The notes under the pieces are model-generated. The model searched no databases, was not told the DNA's origin, and saw nothing but the letters and a program-made list of their open reading frames with translations. A DNA stretch of 64,000 nucleotides from Ampullaceana balthica (lineage: Eukaryota > Mollusca > Gastropoda > Lymnaeidae), in the NCBI GenBank assembly GCA_944989445.1, contig CALYLW010000315.1, positions 310,001-374,000 on the forward strand, in the 5' to 3' direction. The stretch's first letter is position 1, and every line of letters begins with the position of its first letter. Of the stretch, positions 21,966 through 37,200 are shown in pieces. The position numbers and the translations under genes are program-made.

Positions 21966-22189
21966 TTTTTCGTTATACATTTTATATAAGTTGCAATCTC
22001 TATTTTAAATAATAATCTATTGTTATATAAAAAGTAAAAAAAGTAAAATAAAAGTAAATTTAAACATAAAATAATATTTAATATAAGTCACGACTCTCGA
22101 AATTCAATAATAAATTTTTAAAAAATTATTTCGGATATGTCTCGTGTACATCGTATATCTCGGTAACAAACAGGTTGGTAGCAAAGAAA

Positions 22190-22282
22190 ATGGCTGGCTA
22201 CCAGCCTAAAAACGAAGCCAAACTTACCTTAGAGATTCGCACCAAATCGGTGGAACAGACTCTTGTTCCATTAGTGACACAG
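22190..22282 (+). CDS. CTNNAL1: Alpha-catulin exon 1
   Basis: Starts MAGYQPKNEAKLTLEIRTKS and ends PLVTQ, residues 1-31, phase 0, donor GTATAT. This is the family's conserved N-terminal helix (RTKSVEQTL). Confidence 0.92.
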
Positions 22283-25200
22283 GTATATTTAAAATAATTT
22301 TGACCAACGACTATTTAAATAAATAATCCATGTTTAAAATTGGATCTTTTCGTGGAAAACTTACAATAAGCGAAGTGTCTGCTGCTACTGCTACGACTAG
22401 TCATAACTTTTTTATAACTGTAACTGTAACACTAGCCAATAAACAGCACAAGTTTACTGGCTAGTGTTACGACTAGTCGTAAAAAATATGCTATGTGCTT
22501 ACAGTTAGGACTAAAGCTGTATTTTAGTCAGTTATGCAGGACTAAACACAAACCATAGATAAGCGTAGGACGCAATAATCTTCTGTATAGAAGGAGCGTC
22601 TGTAAACAGATAAGATAAGATAAGATGCTAATACTAATACAAGTAGCACCAGTTTACTGGCTAGTACTAGTGTTACGACTAGTTGTAAAAAATAGATAGT
22701 TTAAGTTTAAGAAAAAGTGTTAGCCTAACTTGCACGGTATCATCCCGTGTAAGTTATTTTTTTTCTAAAATAACACGGGATTAGAGGAACACTAAATACT
22801 ATCAATAGTCAATAGTAATAGCTACTGATATAATTTTTTAAAATTCATCTAATTTACCGAACTTCCGTGGTCTCATGATTGAGAGTTGGACTGGTGAACG
22901 GAATGTTGAAGAACAGGCATGGGTTCGATTTTCGGTTGAGACTAATATTTTTTATATTTTTTTACAATTCTTAAATTCTTATAATTACGATTAAATTAGA
23001 TCTTTTAGTTTTAGGGTCAGGGTTAGGTTTAGTTGTCTATTTTTTTTACATTAAAACATTACCGTACCGTGCAAGTTATTTTTTTACTAATTTACACGGA
23101 ACCATACCATGCAAGTTATTTTTTTAACAGAATGTACGGTATCATACTGTGCAAGTTAACGGCACCAAAAAATTTGCTATGAATCATAGTATGATGCTAT
23201 GTGAATGTGACTATATGCTTGGCTTACAGTTAGACTAAAGTCTAAAGCTGTATTTTAATTATGCTAATACTATACTAAACATTAGTTCTCAAATCCTGTT
23301 TAATCAGGACCGGGTTAACCGTAACTTCGGTTTAAGCCTATTACGCGGAGTTAATATTTTGTTGTGTTACGGCATAGTACCAGAACCAATATGCAAGCAA
23401 CCGTGACATCAAAGCATTTTCTTACTACAGTAGAACCCACTTAACTCGAGCTCGGTTAACTCTGGGACCCTATTAAGTCGACGTTTTTTATTTGAACCGC
23501 CAAATTCTCTCTTTGTCTTAGCATTTTCTCATCGGTTAATTTGATTCTTTTAATTCGCCGAACCCTAATAACACGAGCAAAAAAGAGGGCCAAATTTACC
23601 ACTTAACGTTGGTTATCTCGATCCCCATGACCAATCGCCAGCTTTTGAAAATGTTAGTTATGATTTTTTATAAACAAGGGAAGGCATCAAATTTTTGCCT
23701 CGCCTAGATTTTGTCCAAAAAAGGTCGGCTTGCGAAGGAGTAATGGGATGATACCAAAATCATAGGGTGCTTACTGTAAACAAGGCTCTCCAGATTTTAG
23801 GATATATAACAGACTACAGACTACCCACCCCCACTCTCAATCTCCCACACCATTGTTGTTGTTGGTTAGTCCGATTAGCATCAAGTTACCGAAGGAATTC
23901 TGAGTCCATTGTAAGCTTAGGGGACAGACCCAAGGAAGATGGTTTGGAAGAGAATGGTTCGGGGACAATGAGGGGATGTGTAGGTTACACGGAGCGGTTT
24001 ATCTATTAGTGTAGCTTGTAAGGAAAGTCACGCAAGTGCCCTCCAAGGCACAGTATCGCTCAATCTGGGAATCACTGCTGTGAAAGATGCTAACTCAGAA
24101 ACAGTGTAACAAACATCAAGCCCCATTAAAAAAACAACTAATGTTAACTGGGATCGTGGAAGAGAGGAAAACACGATTTCACCAACGGACCCGCCGTGGC
24201 GACGCGGTGTGGAGGGGCAGGAGTAGCTGAATTCGTTATGTACTAGTGAAAAAAAACAGCGCTGACGCAACAAATGATTATATTTAAACGGTCCTTAAAA
24301 ACGAATGGTCTTAACAACCTTAGGAAAGAGTGAAGAAATATTAGGGTCCCGTATCCGTACGATTCCGATAATCGTCCCATCACTAATTAACGCACATAAT
24401 GTACATAAAGAAATTTCAAGCACATGTTAATATTTTTCCGCCATATTGGTTTTCGTTTATCTCGATCATCGTTTATCTCAACGCTTTTTGGCAAACCCCT
24501 AGGCCGTCGACCTAACCTGGGTTCTACTTTACTTATAAAAAAAAATTCTATTAGATAATTATCAGGCTACCCGTGTACTCTTTTTATTTACCTAAAATTA
24601 TTCATTTGACCCATGAAAAACACAAATTTTCTTTAATCATCAGATAACTACATTAGTGAATCATAAAGAGCGCCCTAAGCTTTCTGAAAAGCAGCAGCGG
24701 GCCCTTGAAAGAGTTGGCATAGCTGTTAGTTCTGCTGTAGACCGTTTTGTTTCAGTGGGGCAGTCTATTGCTGAAGAAAATATTGATATAAAGGCTGATA
24801 TGTGTTTGGCTTGTCATGATGCTCGAATAGCTGGTAGGTTTAATAACAGCTTAGTTTGAAGAATGAAACTGGGAGATGAAGTAAGAAGCATATGTTTTGT
24901 TTAATGTTGTGGTTAGAGGAATTTATATAACAAACACACATTTTTTGCATATTTAGCTAATGAAACCACTATAAATTAAAGGAATTCTAAAGATCATTAA
25001 CATTAATAATGTTGCTAAAATATATATATATAAATAGTATTATAAAGAAAATTCGGTATTATTTTTCAAAATTTGTTAATTTATTTTAGAGTTTATTAAC
25101 TAGGAAGTATCATGGTACTAACTTTGGATTTTTTTTTAAATAAAAGGCACTACAATCCAGAGGTTGACATCATGCTACCCTAGTTATGATGAATCGGTTT

Positions 25201-28200
25201 GTGTAGCTGCTGATAAAACAGCTATGGTGCGAGCAGCTAGACAGCTATTGTCTGCCATCACAAAAGTTTTACTGTTGGCTGATCGTATTGTTGTCAAACA
25301 ACTATTACTTAGCAAGGATAAAGTAAGTATCTTATCTTATCTTATCTGTTTCAGACGCTCCTTCTATACAGAAGATTATTGCGTCCTACGCTTATCTATG
25401 GTTTGTGTTTAGTCCTGCATTTTTATTAGAGATTTAAATGTTGATAAAGTGTTGGCTTTTCCTGGATTCTTCAGGCAACCCATTCCACGCCCGAATTCCG
25501 GACGGGAAGAACGAAAATTTGTATGTGTTTGTTCTTGCATACGGAATAAGAAAGGTGTTTTTATCCTTATGTCTATCTGAGGGTTGTATTAAGTTATCTT
25601 TGTGTTGTATTTCTAAATTAGAATTAATTGCTTTATGTATGATTACTACTTTGCTCTTGGTTCTTCTATCCTCTAGTGTTTCAAGGTTTAATGATTTAAC
25701 TAATGGTGTTATTCTTGTCAGTTTCGAATATTCTCCAGTAATGAATCTGGCAGCTCTTTTTTGAATTTGTTCTAGTTTATCAATGTTTTCTTTGGTGGAT
25801 GGGTCCCATACAGAAGATGCATATTCTAGTACAGGTCTCACCAAAGTGAGGTAGCATTTTAGTTTTATATCTCTATTACATTTGTTAAAGTTTCTTTTTA
25901 TAAAGCCTAAGGTTTTGTTTGATTTTTTAATAACTTCATTGACATGGGGATTCCATGATAATTTCTCATTTATTATGAAGTAGATAATGTTTGTGACATA
26001 TATTGTTAAAGTGGTGTGGTATTTCAATATGCCTTACAAGAATTTCAAGGATTAGACCTATGTTGATCTTTTGTAAGGATTAGACCATTGTTGTTAATGT
26101 AATTTAGAGAACTATAATATTTAAATAGATTTATTATATATATATTTTATTTTATATTTCAGGTGTTGTTAAGTCTTGCACGGGTGGAAGAAGTCAACAA
26201 TTTCACAGACTTTGTGAATGCATTTAGTCAGTTTGGAAAAGATATGGTGGAACTTGCTCATCTTTCAGGAGATCGCCAAAATGTATGTCGAAAGTTAAGT
26301 TGTAACTTGTAGCCTTTTTTCATATTTCAGCTTAATAAATTTAATCAATTTTATAAATAAACTATAGAAAACCTCTGGACTTGTGTTACACAAAACACTC
26401 ACCATAAAAAAACACAACAAAATCCACACATTTAAGCTCTTAAAGGGACAAAGCTATTTAACAGATTTTTATGTTCTCATAAGGAGGATCAACAATATTG
26501 GGACTTCCAAAATGTATTTTACAGCTGTAAACGGTTTTTACTAAACATTAATACGGTTTTATTGCATGGAAAATAACAATTATCAACTCTTGAAAGATAT
26601 AATTTTTCCTATATTTTAAATATATATGAAGTTGCATGAAAAAAAAACAACACCTCCACCAAAAGAAGTCAATGGAGCCTTGGTTTAATAATTTTTTTTT
26701 AAAAAAACCTAAGAATCTTCTCTAAAACAAAGTTATAATTTCTTGTGTTTCATTGTCAAATATTTAAATCTCCCTATTCTATTAATATCTCATTTGTTTT
26801 ACATTTTTATAAGGATCTGAAAAGTGATAAACACAGAGCACAAATGGGTTCGGCAAGAGCCATATTAGAAAAGTCAACTATGATGTTATTATTATCTTGT
26901 AAGGTAAGTGTGAGAAATTGAACCAAGAGCAACTAAATTTGAGTTTAGCTTCTGTTATTTATTCGTGACATGTAGTGATAAAGGCTTCTATAAAACATAG
27001 CTACAAAGCAAACTTCCAATACATAGCATTAGGTAACCAGGTATACAAGTTGAATATCTCAGGAAGTTCATAAAAACTCTCATTATACTCTCATTAGTTT
27101 TAATTAAAAGGTGCATATTAGGGCTGTTAACTGTTAATTTAAATTTAATTGTTAACTTTTGAAAAATTAACGATTAATTTATCGTTAATTTCGATTAAAG
27201 CAAAAATTGAAATTTATGGTGTCATAACTAACATTTATTAAACGTCCATGTTGAAAATCAAAATAACACTGGAATGTCTTCTTTATATGACATCTTTTAA
27301 CAAACGCAAATAGACAAGTGTATTGACATTATTTGGTTCAAGTGATGAGCGGTTCTAATTGACAATATAACCAGCCGAGCTGAACAATCGCTCACATAGC
27401 ATTAGATTGTCTCAGCTGAAGTTTCTGATACTGTAGTGGATGTTTGGTTTGCATGTGGTATGTAAGTGTTAGAACCATGGTAGCAATGTTCCCTTTAAGC
27501 AGCGCGGCTCCGCAGATATTTGACAGACGCCATGCAGGAGTTTAGAATCAACACGCAGCAAATTTTGTAAAATATTGCACAAAAAATCGAAATTGTGCAA
27601 CTTTGCACACGAGTCGTTTTTTTTAACTTTGCACACGAACCAACCAACGAAGCTTAGACTTTGAGGTAACATTGCATGGTAGGCAAAAGATTTCTCTCAA
27701 TGGACACAATAATCTTTATCAACATTTTAAACATTCACGTCAGTCAATAGTTTAAAATCAAGATGTTCGTGTAATCGTCCGGAAATTAGTTTATATTTAT
27801 AGGCCGAAATATTTTACTTTTTGACTTCCAGTACATTTATATGTGGTGGGTCGATTAATCGTTAAAAATATTTTAATAATAAAAAAAATTTAACGATTAA
27901 TCGAGAAATTAATCGTTAAATTCCTCAGCCCTAGTGCATATACAACATATGGTAATGCTCTAAAATGATGATATGAATGGTTTATCAATAATTTGATACA
28001 GGTTAATATGAGTATATTCAGAATCAATGGTCACATTTAAACAGATGTATATTTTTTTTATATAGATTTCAAATAATACTTTTTAAATGAATCCTAAAGA
28101 ATGAGAGCTTATTTTTGAAAAAAGTATTTTAACTAGTTTTAAGAGTTTGGCCAAAATCTACAAAATGTATTTCTACTAATAAAATTCTTGATTTACCAAC

Positions 28201-31200
28201 CATTAGTCATTTATAGCGTAAAATGATAATTTTATCATATTAGTATATTAGAACTGTAGCATTAACTTATAGCTTCAAATGATACACTTATTAAATAAAT
28301 TAAATTAGATCAATAGCTTTGTGAGTTATACAAAATTATAAATTTTTAAAGTAAAACTTAAATATATAAAATATTCAACTCCTGCATTGATCCTTTAAAA
28401 TTTGTCAATTTGATTTTCTTTGTGATTATGGGTTTATATGTGAGTAGCTGGTTTTTCAATGGTTTATTTCTAGACATGTTTAAGACACCCTGATTGTTCA
28501 AGTGCACGACATACTCGCCAAGGTGTCTTCTCTATGATACGCCAAGCACAGGAACTCATTCAACACGTGGTCCTTCAAGGTGGGCCTGAAGAGAACCGCT
28601 CTGAGAGAGGTCCAGTTCTTAATGGAGATTCTGGTATAGGACTGGTCTCTTCTCATCCTACAGCAAGCAAAGCGTTCTCTGATTTTGAGGTACAGGTCAT
28701 GAAAATAACTCTATTCCCCTGGTTCCCAATCTGTATCAAGAGCGCCATTTCTAATATGTTTTGCTAAAGTGTCTGGAAATTTATTTATTAATGTTATAAA
28801 TTTATAATACATATGGTGGGCCTTAGGGCACCTTCATAGAAATTTATTATAAAAAGGCGCTCCCAGATTTAAAAAAAATGGGTTGAGAATCACTGCCCTT
28901 TAGCTTGGAGCTATAACTGTGAGGGCTAGCATCAATTATTGCCTGAATAACAAAAGTGTATAAAATGAAAGCTTTTAAAAAATTCAGGCTTTGTTCATAA
29001 TTGTCATCATGAATTCTTCATTCTATTTAAATGATTATTTAAATTTATTGATTGGTATACCAGTAACGACTAATTTAAACACTACATTACACTAGTCATG
29101 ACCTCTGCCATCTACAGCAAAATTTTATTTATAAGGATACCTAAAGATAATTATAAATATCTTCACAAACCCTTTGCTACATTTATTCCCTTAAATGTTT
29201 TTTTTCAAATGTTAATTTAAGGCTGAAATATTTCCCCAGGATCAAATTGATATGACAAGAGTGACAATGATAGGCCCTGCTGTAGAGGACAGACTTCTCA
29301 GTGCATTTGAGAATGTCAAGGAGACTGTTGAAGAGTTTACAGATTCATATTATACTTCTCATGAATCTCGAGAAAAAATAGTTCAACTGACCGACAACTT
29401 GAGAGATGATTTACAGAACATGCTCTTGCTGGGACAAAATTTGGTAGGTGATTCTTTGTGGTAACAGTGCTTTGGCCAATCTTCACTTATTGCCCAGGTG
29501 TTAAAAGAAAATTATTTAAAGCCCTTCAGAAATTAAAATGTATGAGCATAAATCTATCTATATTATTATTAATTTACACAAATTTTACTACATGACTAAT
29601 GAATACAATTTTGAATTTTAAAAATCTTATTAAAATTATTAATTTTTTGTTAAGGGAAAAGTCTGTTTGAATTTAGTAGCTATGTTTTTTTGTATTGCTC
29701 TATTAATATTTTCGACTCTATCCAAATACAATACACATGATAAATGTATTTTCTTGTCATTTCTATCATGAAAGAACTGTAGAGATGCCAGGACCCCTAC
29801 TCAAGACCTTGAAACTTCTATTATTAAAACCTTAGAATCTTCCAAGATTTTGAGAAAACAGGTTATAAACTAAAATTATATTTTTAATTAAGCATACATT
29901 TCTGTTAAAATATGATGGATGGTCAAAAAACATATTTGTTATCATTACACTATTAGCCATGACAAAATGAATTTGCTCTTTACAAGTGAGCTTTTTTTGT
30001 TTTTTTTTGTTTTGTGTTGAGTATATAAGGCTCTGACCGTATAGCTATTGGAATATAAGTACAGTGGGGCCCGCTTAAGTCGACGGCCTCGGGGTAAGAA
30101 AAATGGCGCCGAGATAACCGATCACCGAGATAACCGATCACCGAGTTAAACAAAAACCAATATGGCGGCAAAATATTAACATGCGTTTGAAATTTCTTAT
30201 AATTATATACATGATGTGCGCTAATTAGTGATGGGACGATTAATTGGAATCGTATCGGAATATCGAGACCCTATTTCTTCACTCTTTCCTAAGGTTGTTA
30301 AGACCGTTCGTTTTTAAGGACCGTTTAAGTTTAAATATAACCCTTTATTGCGTTAGCGCAGTTTTTTTTCCCTAGTACATAACTACATGTATAAGGAATT
30401 CATCTAGTCCTGCCTGACACACCTCGTGCGCGCGCAGGGTCCGCTGGTGACTGGTGACTTTCCTACACAAATACATAACCCACCCCCCGTCCCCTCAGCT
30501 TACAATGGACTCGGAGTTCCTTCGGTTTTTAAACTTGAGTGCTAATCGGACTAACCAACAACAATGGTGTGGGAGATTGAGAGTGGGGGTGGGTAAACTG
30601 TCTGTAGTCTGTTATATTATATATTTTAAAATCTGGGGAGCCTTGTTTACAGTAAGCACCCTAATATTTTTCACTAGCCTTAATAAATGAGAATGTACAT
30701 GCACATGATTTTCGAGATTTTTTTTATACAAAGGCGTTGCCGTTATTTGTTTATCATGACCTATATATGACTCATAACAAAGCAAACTCTTCTCTATAAA
30801 AGTGTACAAAAATAAATTAGGAACTCCTTTTGAACCTTCAACTTTGATACATTTTAATTAATTCTAACTAATAGTTAAATGGCTTTTGCACACGGCCACT
30901 TCTTATGAATGAAACAATTAGAAAAAAGCAGTAGTAATAGTAATAGAGTCAAAATGAGGTTGAAGGATGAATGGTTGCCAATGACAACAAGTCTGCACAC
31001 AGTACATTTTGTTATTCCATACGAAACGAAATGTTTTAGACATGCGATTCTGCGTGCATCTTTGCTATTGGAGCAATTACGTAATACTCGGCATCACTTA
31101 CGCGGCCGATTGCAGAGTATCTCCGAGTATACGAAAATCGGCCGATGCCGAGTAGCTGAACCGATCGGTTCAGCCCTATCGCTAAGAACATTTTCAAAAG

Positions 31201-34200
31201 CTGGCGATTTAAGTTAGTAACACAGCGCTGTGAGCAAGCGAGGCAGAAATTGTATGCCTTCACTTGGTTATAAAAAATCACATCTAACATTTTCAAAAGC
31301 TGACGATTGGTCATGGGGATCGAGATAACCAACACTAAGTGGCAAATTTGGCACTCTTTTGTGCTCGAAATATTAGGGCTCGGCAGGGGTGCCACCGCTC
31401 CGGTTTATCCCGGAATTCCGGATTCATGAAGCTAAATATTTTAATTTTCCGGATTCGCGAGTTTTTGATTTTGCTCTTTCCGGATTCGCGAGGTTTTTTT
31501 CTCGCTCTTCCCGGATTTTCCGGATTTGCGAGTTAAGATTTTTCAAATTTGGCTTCTGCGGTTAAAAGGAGGGGGGCAAAAATCATAATAAACGCGCGGC
31601 GCGGAAAGCCTATTCAGTGAGATGCGGACTCGCTATAAATAGGACTGGTACCGTGACTGTGACCTCTCCCTTCCTTTTGCCAGCATCTCATTGTCGCGCG
31701 ATCGCGCATCGTTCTGCGCATATCAATAATATACGGAAAAACTTAGACAAAATAATTGAACGGATCGCACCCCGTTTGAATCGGAATTTTGTGCTTGACG
31801 TCAGTTTTCTAAAAAAATAATTTAATTTTATCATAGATTACGTCAGATGTGTGCCTTCGGATGACCGTTTCACGGGTTATAAATACTAACATGGCATTAG
31901 GAGTTTTTCGTCTTCTTACTTTTAGTTAGTAAAAGTTTGTTTGTTGAGTTCATTATAAATGTCTCAACCGCTTTCGTTTTAGCATGCATTAATTATCGGG
32001 AAAATGAAGAAAAAATGATTGCAATTGCATCTGAACTGCCTGGGTTGGAAAAAACATAAATATATTTCTTTATTTTCCGTGATATTTACAAAAAAACATA
32101 AGTAAATTAGTGTTAGGCATACAGGCCTCTTTTACGTACAGATAAATAAATAAAATTTTAAAAAATTACGACTTTTAAGTTTAAGGCAGGACTTTGTGCT
32201 ACTTTAGCAATACTAAATATATTAATCATTTTCACTGCTACTTATCTTTTAGTAATTAAAATTTAAATAATTATCTAATAGTTGCAATAGTAGTAGTTAG
32301 TAGTAATTGTAATTTAATGTAATTCTAACCAAACCTAAATTATAGTTATACTATTCATTTTCATTAGGCCTCTAACTCTAGTGCCTCTACTCTTACAAAT
32401 TAAACAGTATAAGTACGAGATAAAGGCCCTATATACTAAAGACTATAGACAATAATAATTATTAAATTATCAACCTACTATAAACTATAATTTATTTAAT
32501 AAATATATTGAGTTAATTTCAAAACAAGTCCATAAAATGGCTTAAAACAAAGAAATAAAATTCAAAGTAATAATAATGTATTTAATTTAGTTATCACATT
32601 ATAATATATAAATAATATGAAATATTAGTGTAAGTTATTGTAAGGGAATTCCATAGTATATGCATGTTTCTATTATATTGTACATATTGTCTAGCATATG
32701 CACACACTATATATATATATATATATATACTTTTTCCTTTAAATTTAAACTTTCTCAAAATACTTTTTGCGAATGCGAAATACACTATAAATATTGTCGA
32801 AATGGGAAAAGGTGCTAAACACAATTGATGATTGATTTAAGTGGTTGGAAAATGAAAATTACAGTGGCACTTCGTTACGTTTAAATTTTCAGGGTTTGAA
32901 AAATTTATAAAAGAATTTTCAGGGTTCAAGAAATTTTAAAAAAGGGATTTCAGGGTTCACAGCTTCCAGTGAGTGGCACCCCTGGGGCTCGGTGACTTTA
33001 AAAAATCGAATTAACCGCTGATAAAATGCAAAGACAAAGAGAATTTGGCGGTTCAAAAAAAAACGTCGACTTAATAGAGCTGGCAAGTTAAGCAGGGCTC
33101 GAGTTAAGTGGGCCCCACTGTATAAGCATAATCAGTCATTTTGGCTTAATGGAATCATTAGAAAATATAACCTTGATAACAAATAATCCAAATGTAATAA
33201 TTAAATGTAATCCAAATGTCAATCTGCCTTATAATATTATATATTTATTATACCAACAAATATGATAAGTAGTTAAAGGGTTAAGAGGTTCAATATTTTA
33301 AATTATGTTAAAATGTTAAGGTGTGTTGAATGGGGGTGGGTAATACAGCTTTTAAACAGCTGGAACCTTATCAATTGTTTAATAATGTAAAGGTGTTTTT
33401 TAAAAATTATTTGTTGTCAATCAATTGGGAGCCAGCATTTACAATTTGTTAAAACTCAGCTTCTATTTTACCATCAGCTCCTAGCAACTGCTATGAGCCA
33501 AGCATCCGATCTATTCCGGCAAAATGATGATGAAGGTTTACTCAAGGCTCTTAGAATGGCCGGCCTGGCTGGAGATCTGGGGAGGGTTGAGGAGCTGACA
33601 GTCAAGTTTTCAGAACATCAGGAGCAGCTTGAGGAGGTTACTCTATGTTTTTTGCTTTCGCCCTCATTATTGTAAATATAATGCAAGCTGTAAGTGTTGA
33701 TGGTAGATTTTTAAAAAATGCATCTCTTCTAGTTATTAAAACCCATCTCCATAAAGTTGGTAGCCATACATCATATCAAACAATCGACATCTCCCACAAT
33801 GCATGAGCACTTTCAAACTTGTATTTTTAGTCCCAATACTCCTTAGATAGGTCACTGCCAATCAAGCTGCCCAGTCTCAAACCCCCACCAGATTTTTTAT
33901 TTCACACCCTGCAGCCTCATTGATGCCTGGATAATTTATGAACCCTCCATTACAAAGACAAAATCTTAATTTTGAGCTTAGTAATAATTATCCGTTGAGT
34001 TTTAAACAAAATATGAAACATTAATTTTTTTAACTTAAAAATTTAAACATATTTTTTCAATAATTAATCGCAGGTTTGTAAACTATTTCGGCACATGGCT
34101 ACTACAGAGCCACTGATCATTACCGCTGAACATAATGAATCATTTCTACATTGTTTGGGACCACTGGTATGTTTCACTTTCAACTTCATAAAGCATTACT

Positions 34201-37200
34201 TCTATGCTTCTTATTTTTAAAAAGAGAGAATTATAAATCTACTTATTATTTCTACAGATTAGTGAGTAATTGTACTATTTGTTTCAGTCATAGCTATTTG
34301 TTTAGATAAGTGTGGGATTTTGTGTTTGCAATAACCTTTTCCTGTAATCCTTCAGTCCCTGTGTCATCTTGAGTTATTGACAGCTAATATTTCAGATTAA
34401 GTTGTGTGTGATTTTGAAAGCTTATATTTCAGACCAAGTTATTTTGTGATTACCAAAACTTGTGTTACTGTTTAATTATTAAGCTTTTGGTTTATTATGA
34501 CAACTTAGGCTCATATTTTCTGAGATGGATTTACATACAAGTAAAACTAGGATATATATTGGTCTGTAAGTCGAGGGTAGCTTTTGGAAAAAAATAAAAT
34601 GAAATATGCCATGACTTGTAGGTAAGTTGAGGGTAAAATTTGGGCTTTGACATTCTGTGATTTTTATAATTTGTGAGACTTTACCAAGGTACAGATTCTG
34701 GAACAATGAGACAGTTACAGTCCTTATGACTAAAATTTCTCAACTAATACATGAGTATAAACTGTATTTAAAAGCCAAAACAAACCTTGTATCAAAATGT
34801 CATTTATATTTGATCATTCACATTGCTGTAATAACAACCGCAAGTTAAATAATATTATAAGTATTGACTATAAATGTCATGATAAAACTGGTTAAATGTT
34901 GTTTTTCTAGTTTTGGAGCAAGGTGACATATTTCTAAATGGTTAACTGACTTAAAGTAATAATTCTGTTTCATTATCTTCCTATTTTATTTAAAATGAAA
35001 AAAAAACATGTCATATAATTATTATATTTTATACTGCACAAACAAAAATGTTTTTCTTCTTACTGCTGTTGATTGTTTTTGATGTATTCTATTACTTCAT
35101 TTCAGATACTTTATGCTGCCCACACTTTGGCTCAACATCCAGATTCTAAAATAGCTAGAGAAAACTTGGAAGTGTTCAGTGATGCCTGGGAAGGGCAGAT
35201 TAATGACCTGTCAATACTTGTGAAAGAAGTCAATGACGTTTGTCAAGGCAGAGGAGATAAACTGGTTTATCTGTCACTTCCACGGCCAGGTGTAAGTAGC
35301 AGTTATTGTGGACATTTTTTTTCTGGAATTTTTTTTTAAAGGATTCAGGCGGTGACAGAATTATTTTTCCTTTGCGCAATATTCCTTTAAGGGAACAGAA
35401 TCATTTTTCCCTTTAAGCGATAGAATAATTTTTCTCTAAAGCAATATATTAACATCTCTTTAAGATCACTAATAATTTTCCCTTGATGCTAGCAAAAAGT
35501 TTATTTCAGTTAAATTTAGCTATTTAAAAATCTCCAAAAATTGTTATAGTCTATTTTTCCATTTCATTGTGCAGTCATATCCTTGAAAAAATATATTTTA
35601 CAATGGGGACCAGACCTAAGGCAGCTAGCTATGTTTTGTTATAAATTCAATTGATTGATTTAACGTTGTCATATCTTTTTCAAGAATCTTGATAGACTAA
35701 TAGTGAATGAAGCATGTTGAGTTTAACAGAAGAGAGTTGAATGAAATTTGTGGTAAAATCCTCTTTAAACATAAAAACTTTGATTAAATAAAAGGCATCT
35801 AGTATACGTGCAGGAAACCAATTTAAACCAAATAATTTTCATTGTTGCCTCATATGTTTTAAAGGTTTCTCTTCATTCAACTAGATTGCATCATGGAATA
35901 ACTAAGGTCCAAACTGGTTGGTTATAATATGAAATTATATTGGGGTACTGTTTTGAAAAAGAAGTGGTATAAGGTGTGCTAAAAATAAACAAAACTAACT
36001 CATGTTAATAACTTGATGCTGTTTTAAACTGTTTATTGCTAATTGTGGTAGTTAGATATTTAACCCCGCCAATCTAACTCGGTCAAAGATGTCATAAAAA
36101 ATTAAGTAAATAATTTCAATCATAATTCCCCCAACATTATCCCTGCCTACTTACATCCTTTTGCCCTGTTGATCAATAAAGAATATGAAAACAAAATAAT
36201 AAAAATCCCAATAGAGTAGGGATTTCAAGAAGCATTGCTATGAAGAATTATGCAGCCGTCCAGATGAATTTCTGTCAATACATACTTAAAAGCCAAATTT
36301 AAAACATCACAAAATGAAAATTGAATTTGGAGTGGCTTATGTTCACAAAAATACTTGGGACATCATTTTCCATTGATTGCATCCTCACCAATTATTAACA
36401 CTCAGTTGAACAAATGTTAAAAAATATCATTACAATTATAAATAAATTCAATCTGCAAAATCTGCAACTGATGTTTAATAATAATACAAACTGTACCACT
36501 GATATGATGATAAAAGTTACAACTCTGAATTTCCCAACAAACTTGCACACAGCCATTTGGCATTCTCGGTCAGTCATTTTTTGCCTTGTGAATTTGTTGT
36601 CAAGGCAAATGATAATAGCTATAAGTTAAGAGCTACGATTGGTCCCATGAGGGATTTCCATAAAGCCTCACGTCACAAAGAAGCTCTCTTTAGTGAGCAT
36701 ATTCATGATCTATAGTATCTTCTGTCTGTAAATACTACTCTGACACAGTTGCAAAATACATTTGCTATTTTAACGTAAAAAGTATTTACCAAGATACATT
36801 TTTAGTTCTTTGTTGGTGCATGCAGCAGAAGTAAGACATTTTTACACAGATAAAAAAAAATTACGATTAGCATATTTGCTAGTTTTTGTTTTAAAAAATC
36901 ACCCCTTTGGGATCAATTTTCATTGATTCTGCTTCTATGCCAATCAAATATAACAAGAGTGTATGCAGTATTCATCTAACTCAAATAAGAATTAAGGTGG
37001 TCCATGGGTCAAAAAAAAATCTACATTTCTTAATATTTGCACATACTAACTGTACAGTTATAGAAAGACAAAAAAGACAAAGAAAATTTAAAAAAAATTT
37101 TTTTTTAAACTTTTATTGCAAAAAATATTTTTTTTTCAACCAAAATTGATAGTCACTCACAAGCTATCAGGATCAATTTGTTTTACAATAACATGTTCAA

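Larger units (their letters stand above)
19178..22189. other. Divergent intergenic region between tamalin-like and alpha-catulin start codons
   Basis: About 3 kb separates the two ATGs and must contain both 5' UTRs and promoters. Apart from about 600 bp beside tamalin exon 1 and 220 bp beside alpha-catulin exon 1, it is mostly mobile DNA: a LINE A end, a MITE, four complete or partial SINEs and an inverted SINE pair. I see no TATA box or CpG-rich block that can be assigned with confidence. Confidence 0.6.

Noticed and set aside
31621..31820. Plus-strand ORF inside the nested hAT element
   Set aside because: Sixty-seven codons from a non-optimal start, no domain, fully inside a non-autonomous element.
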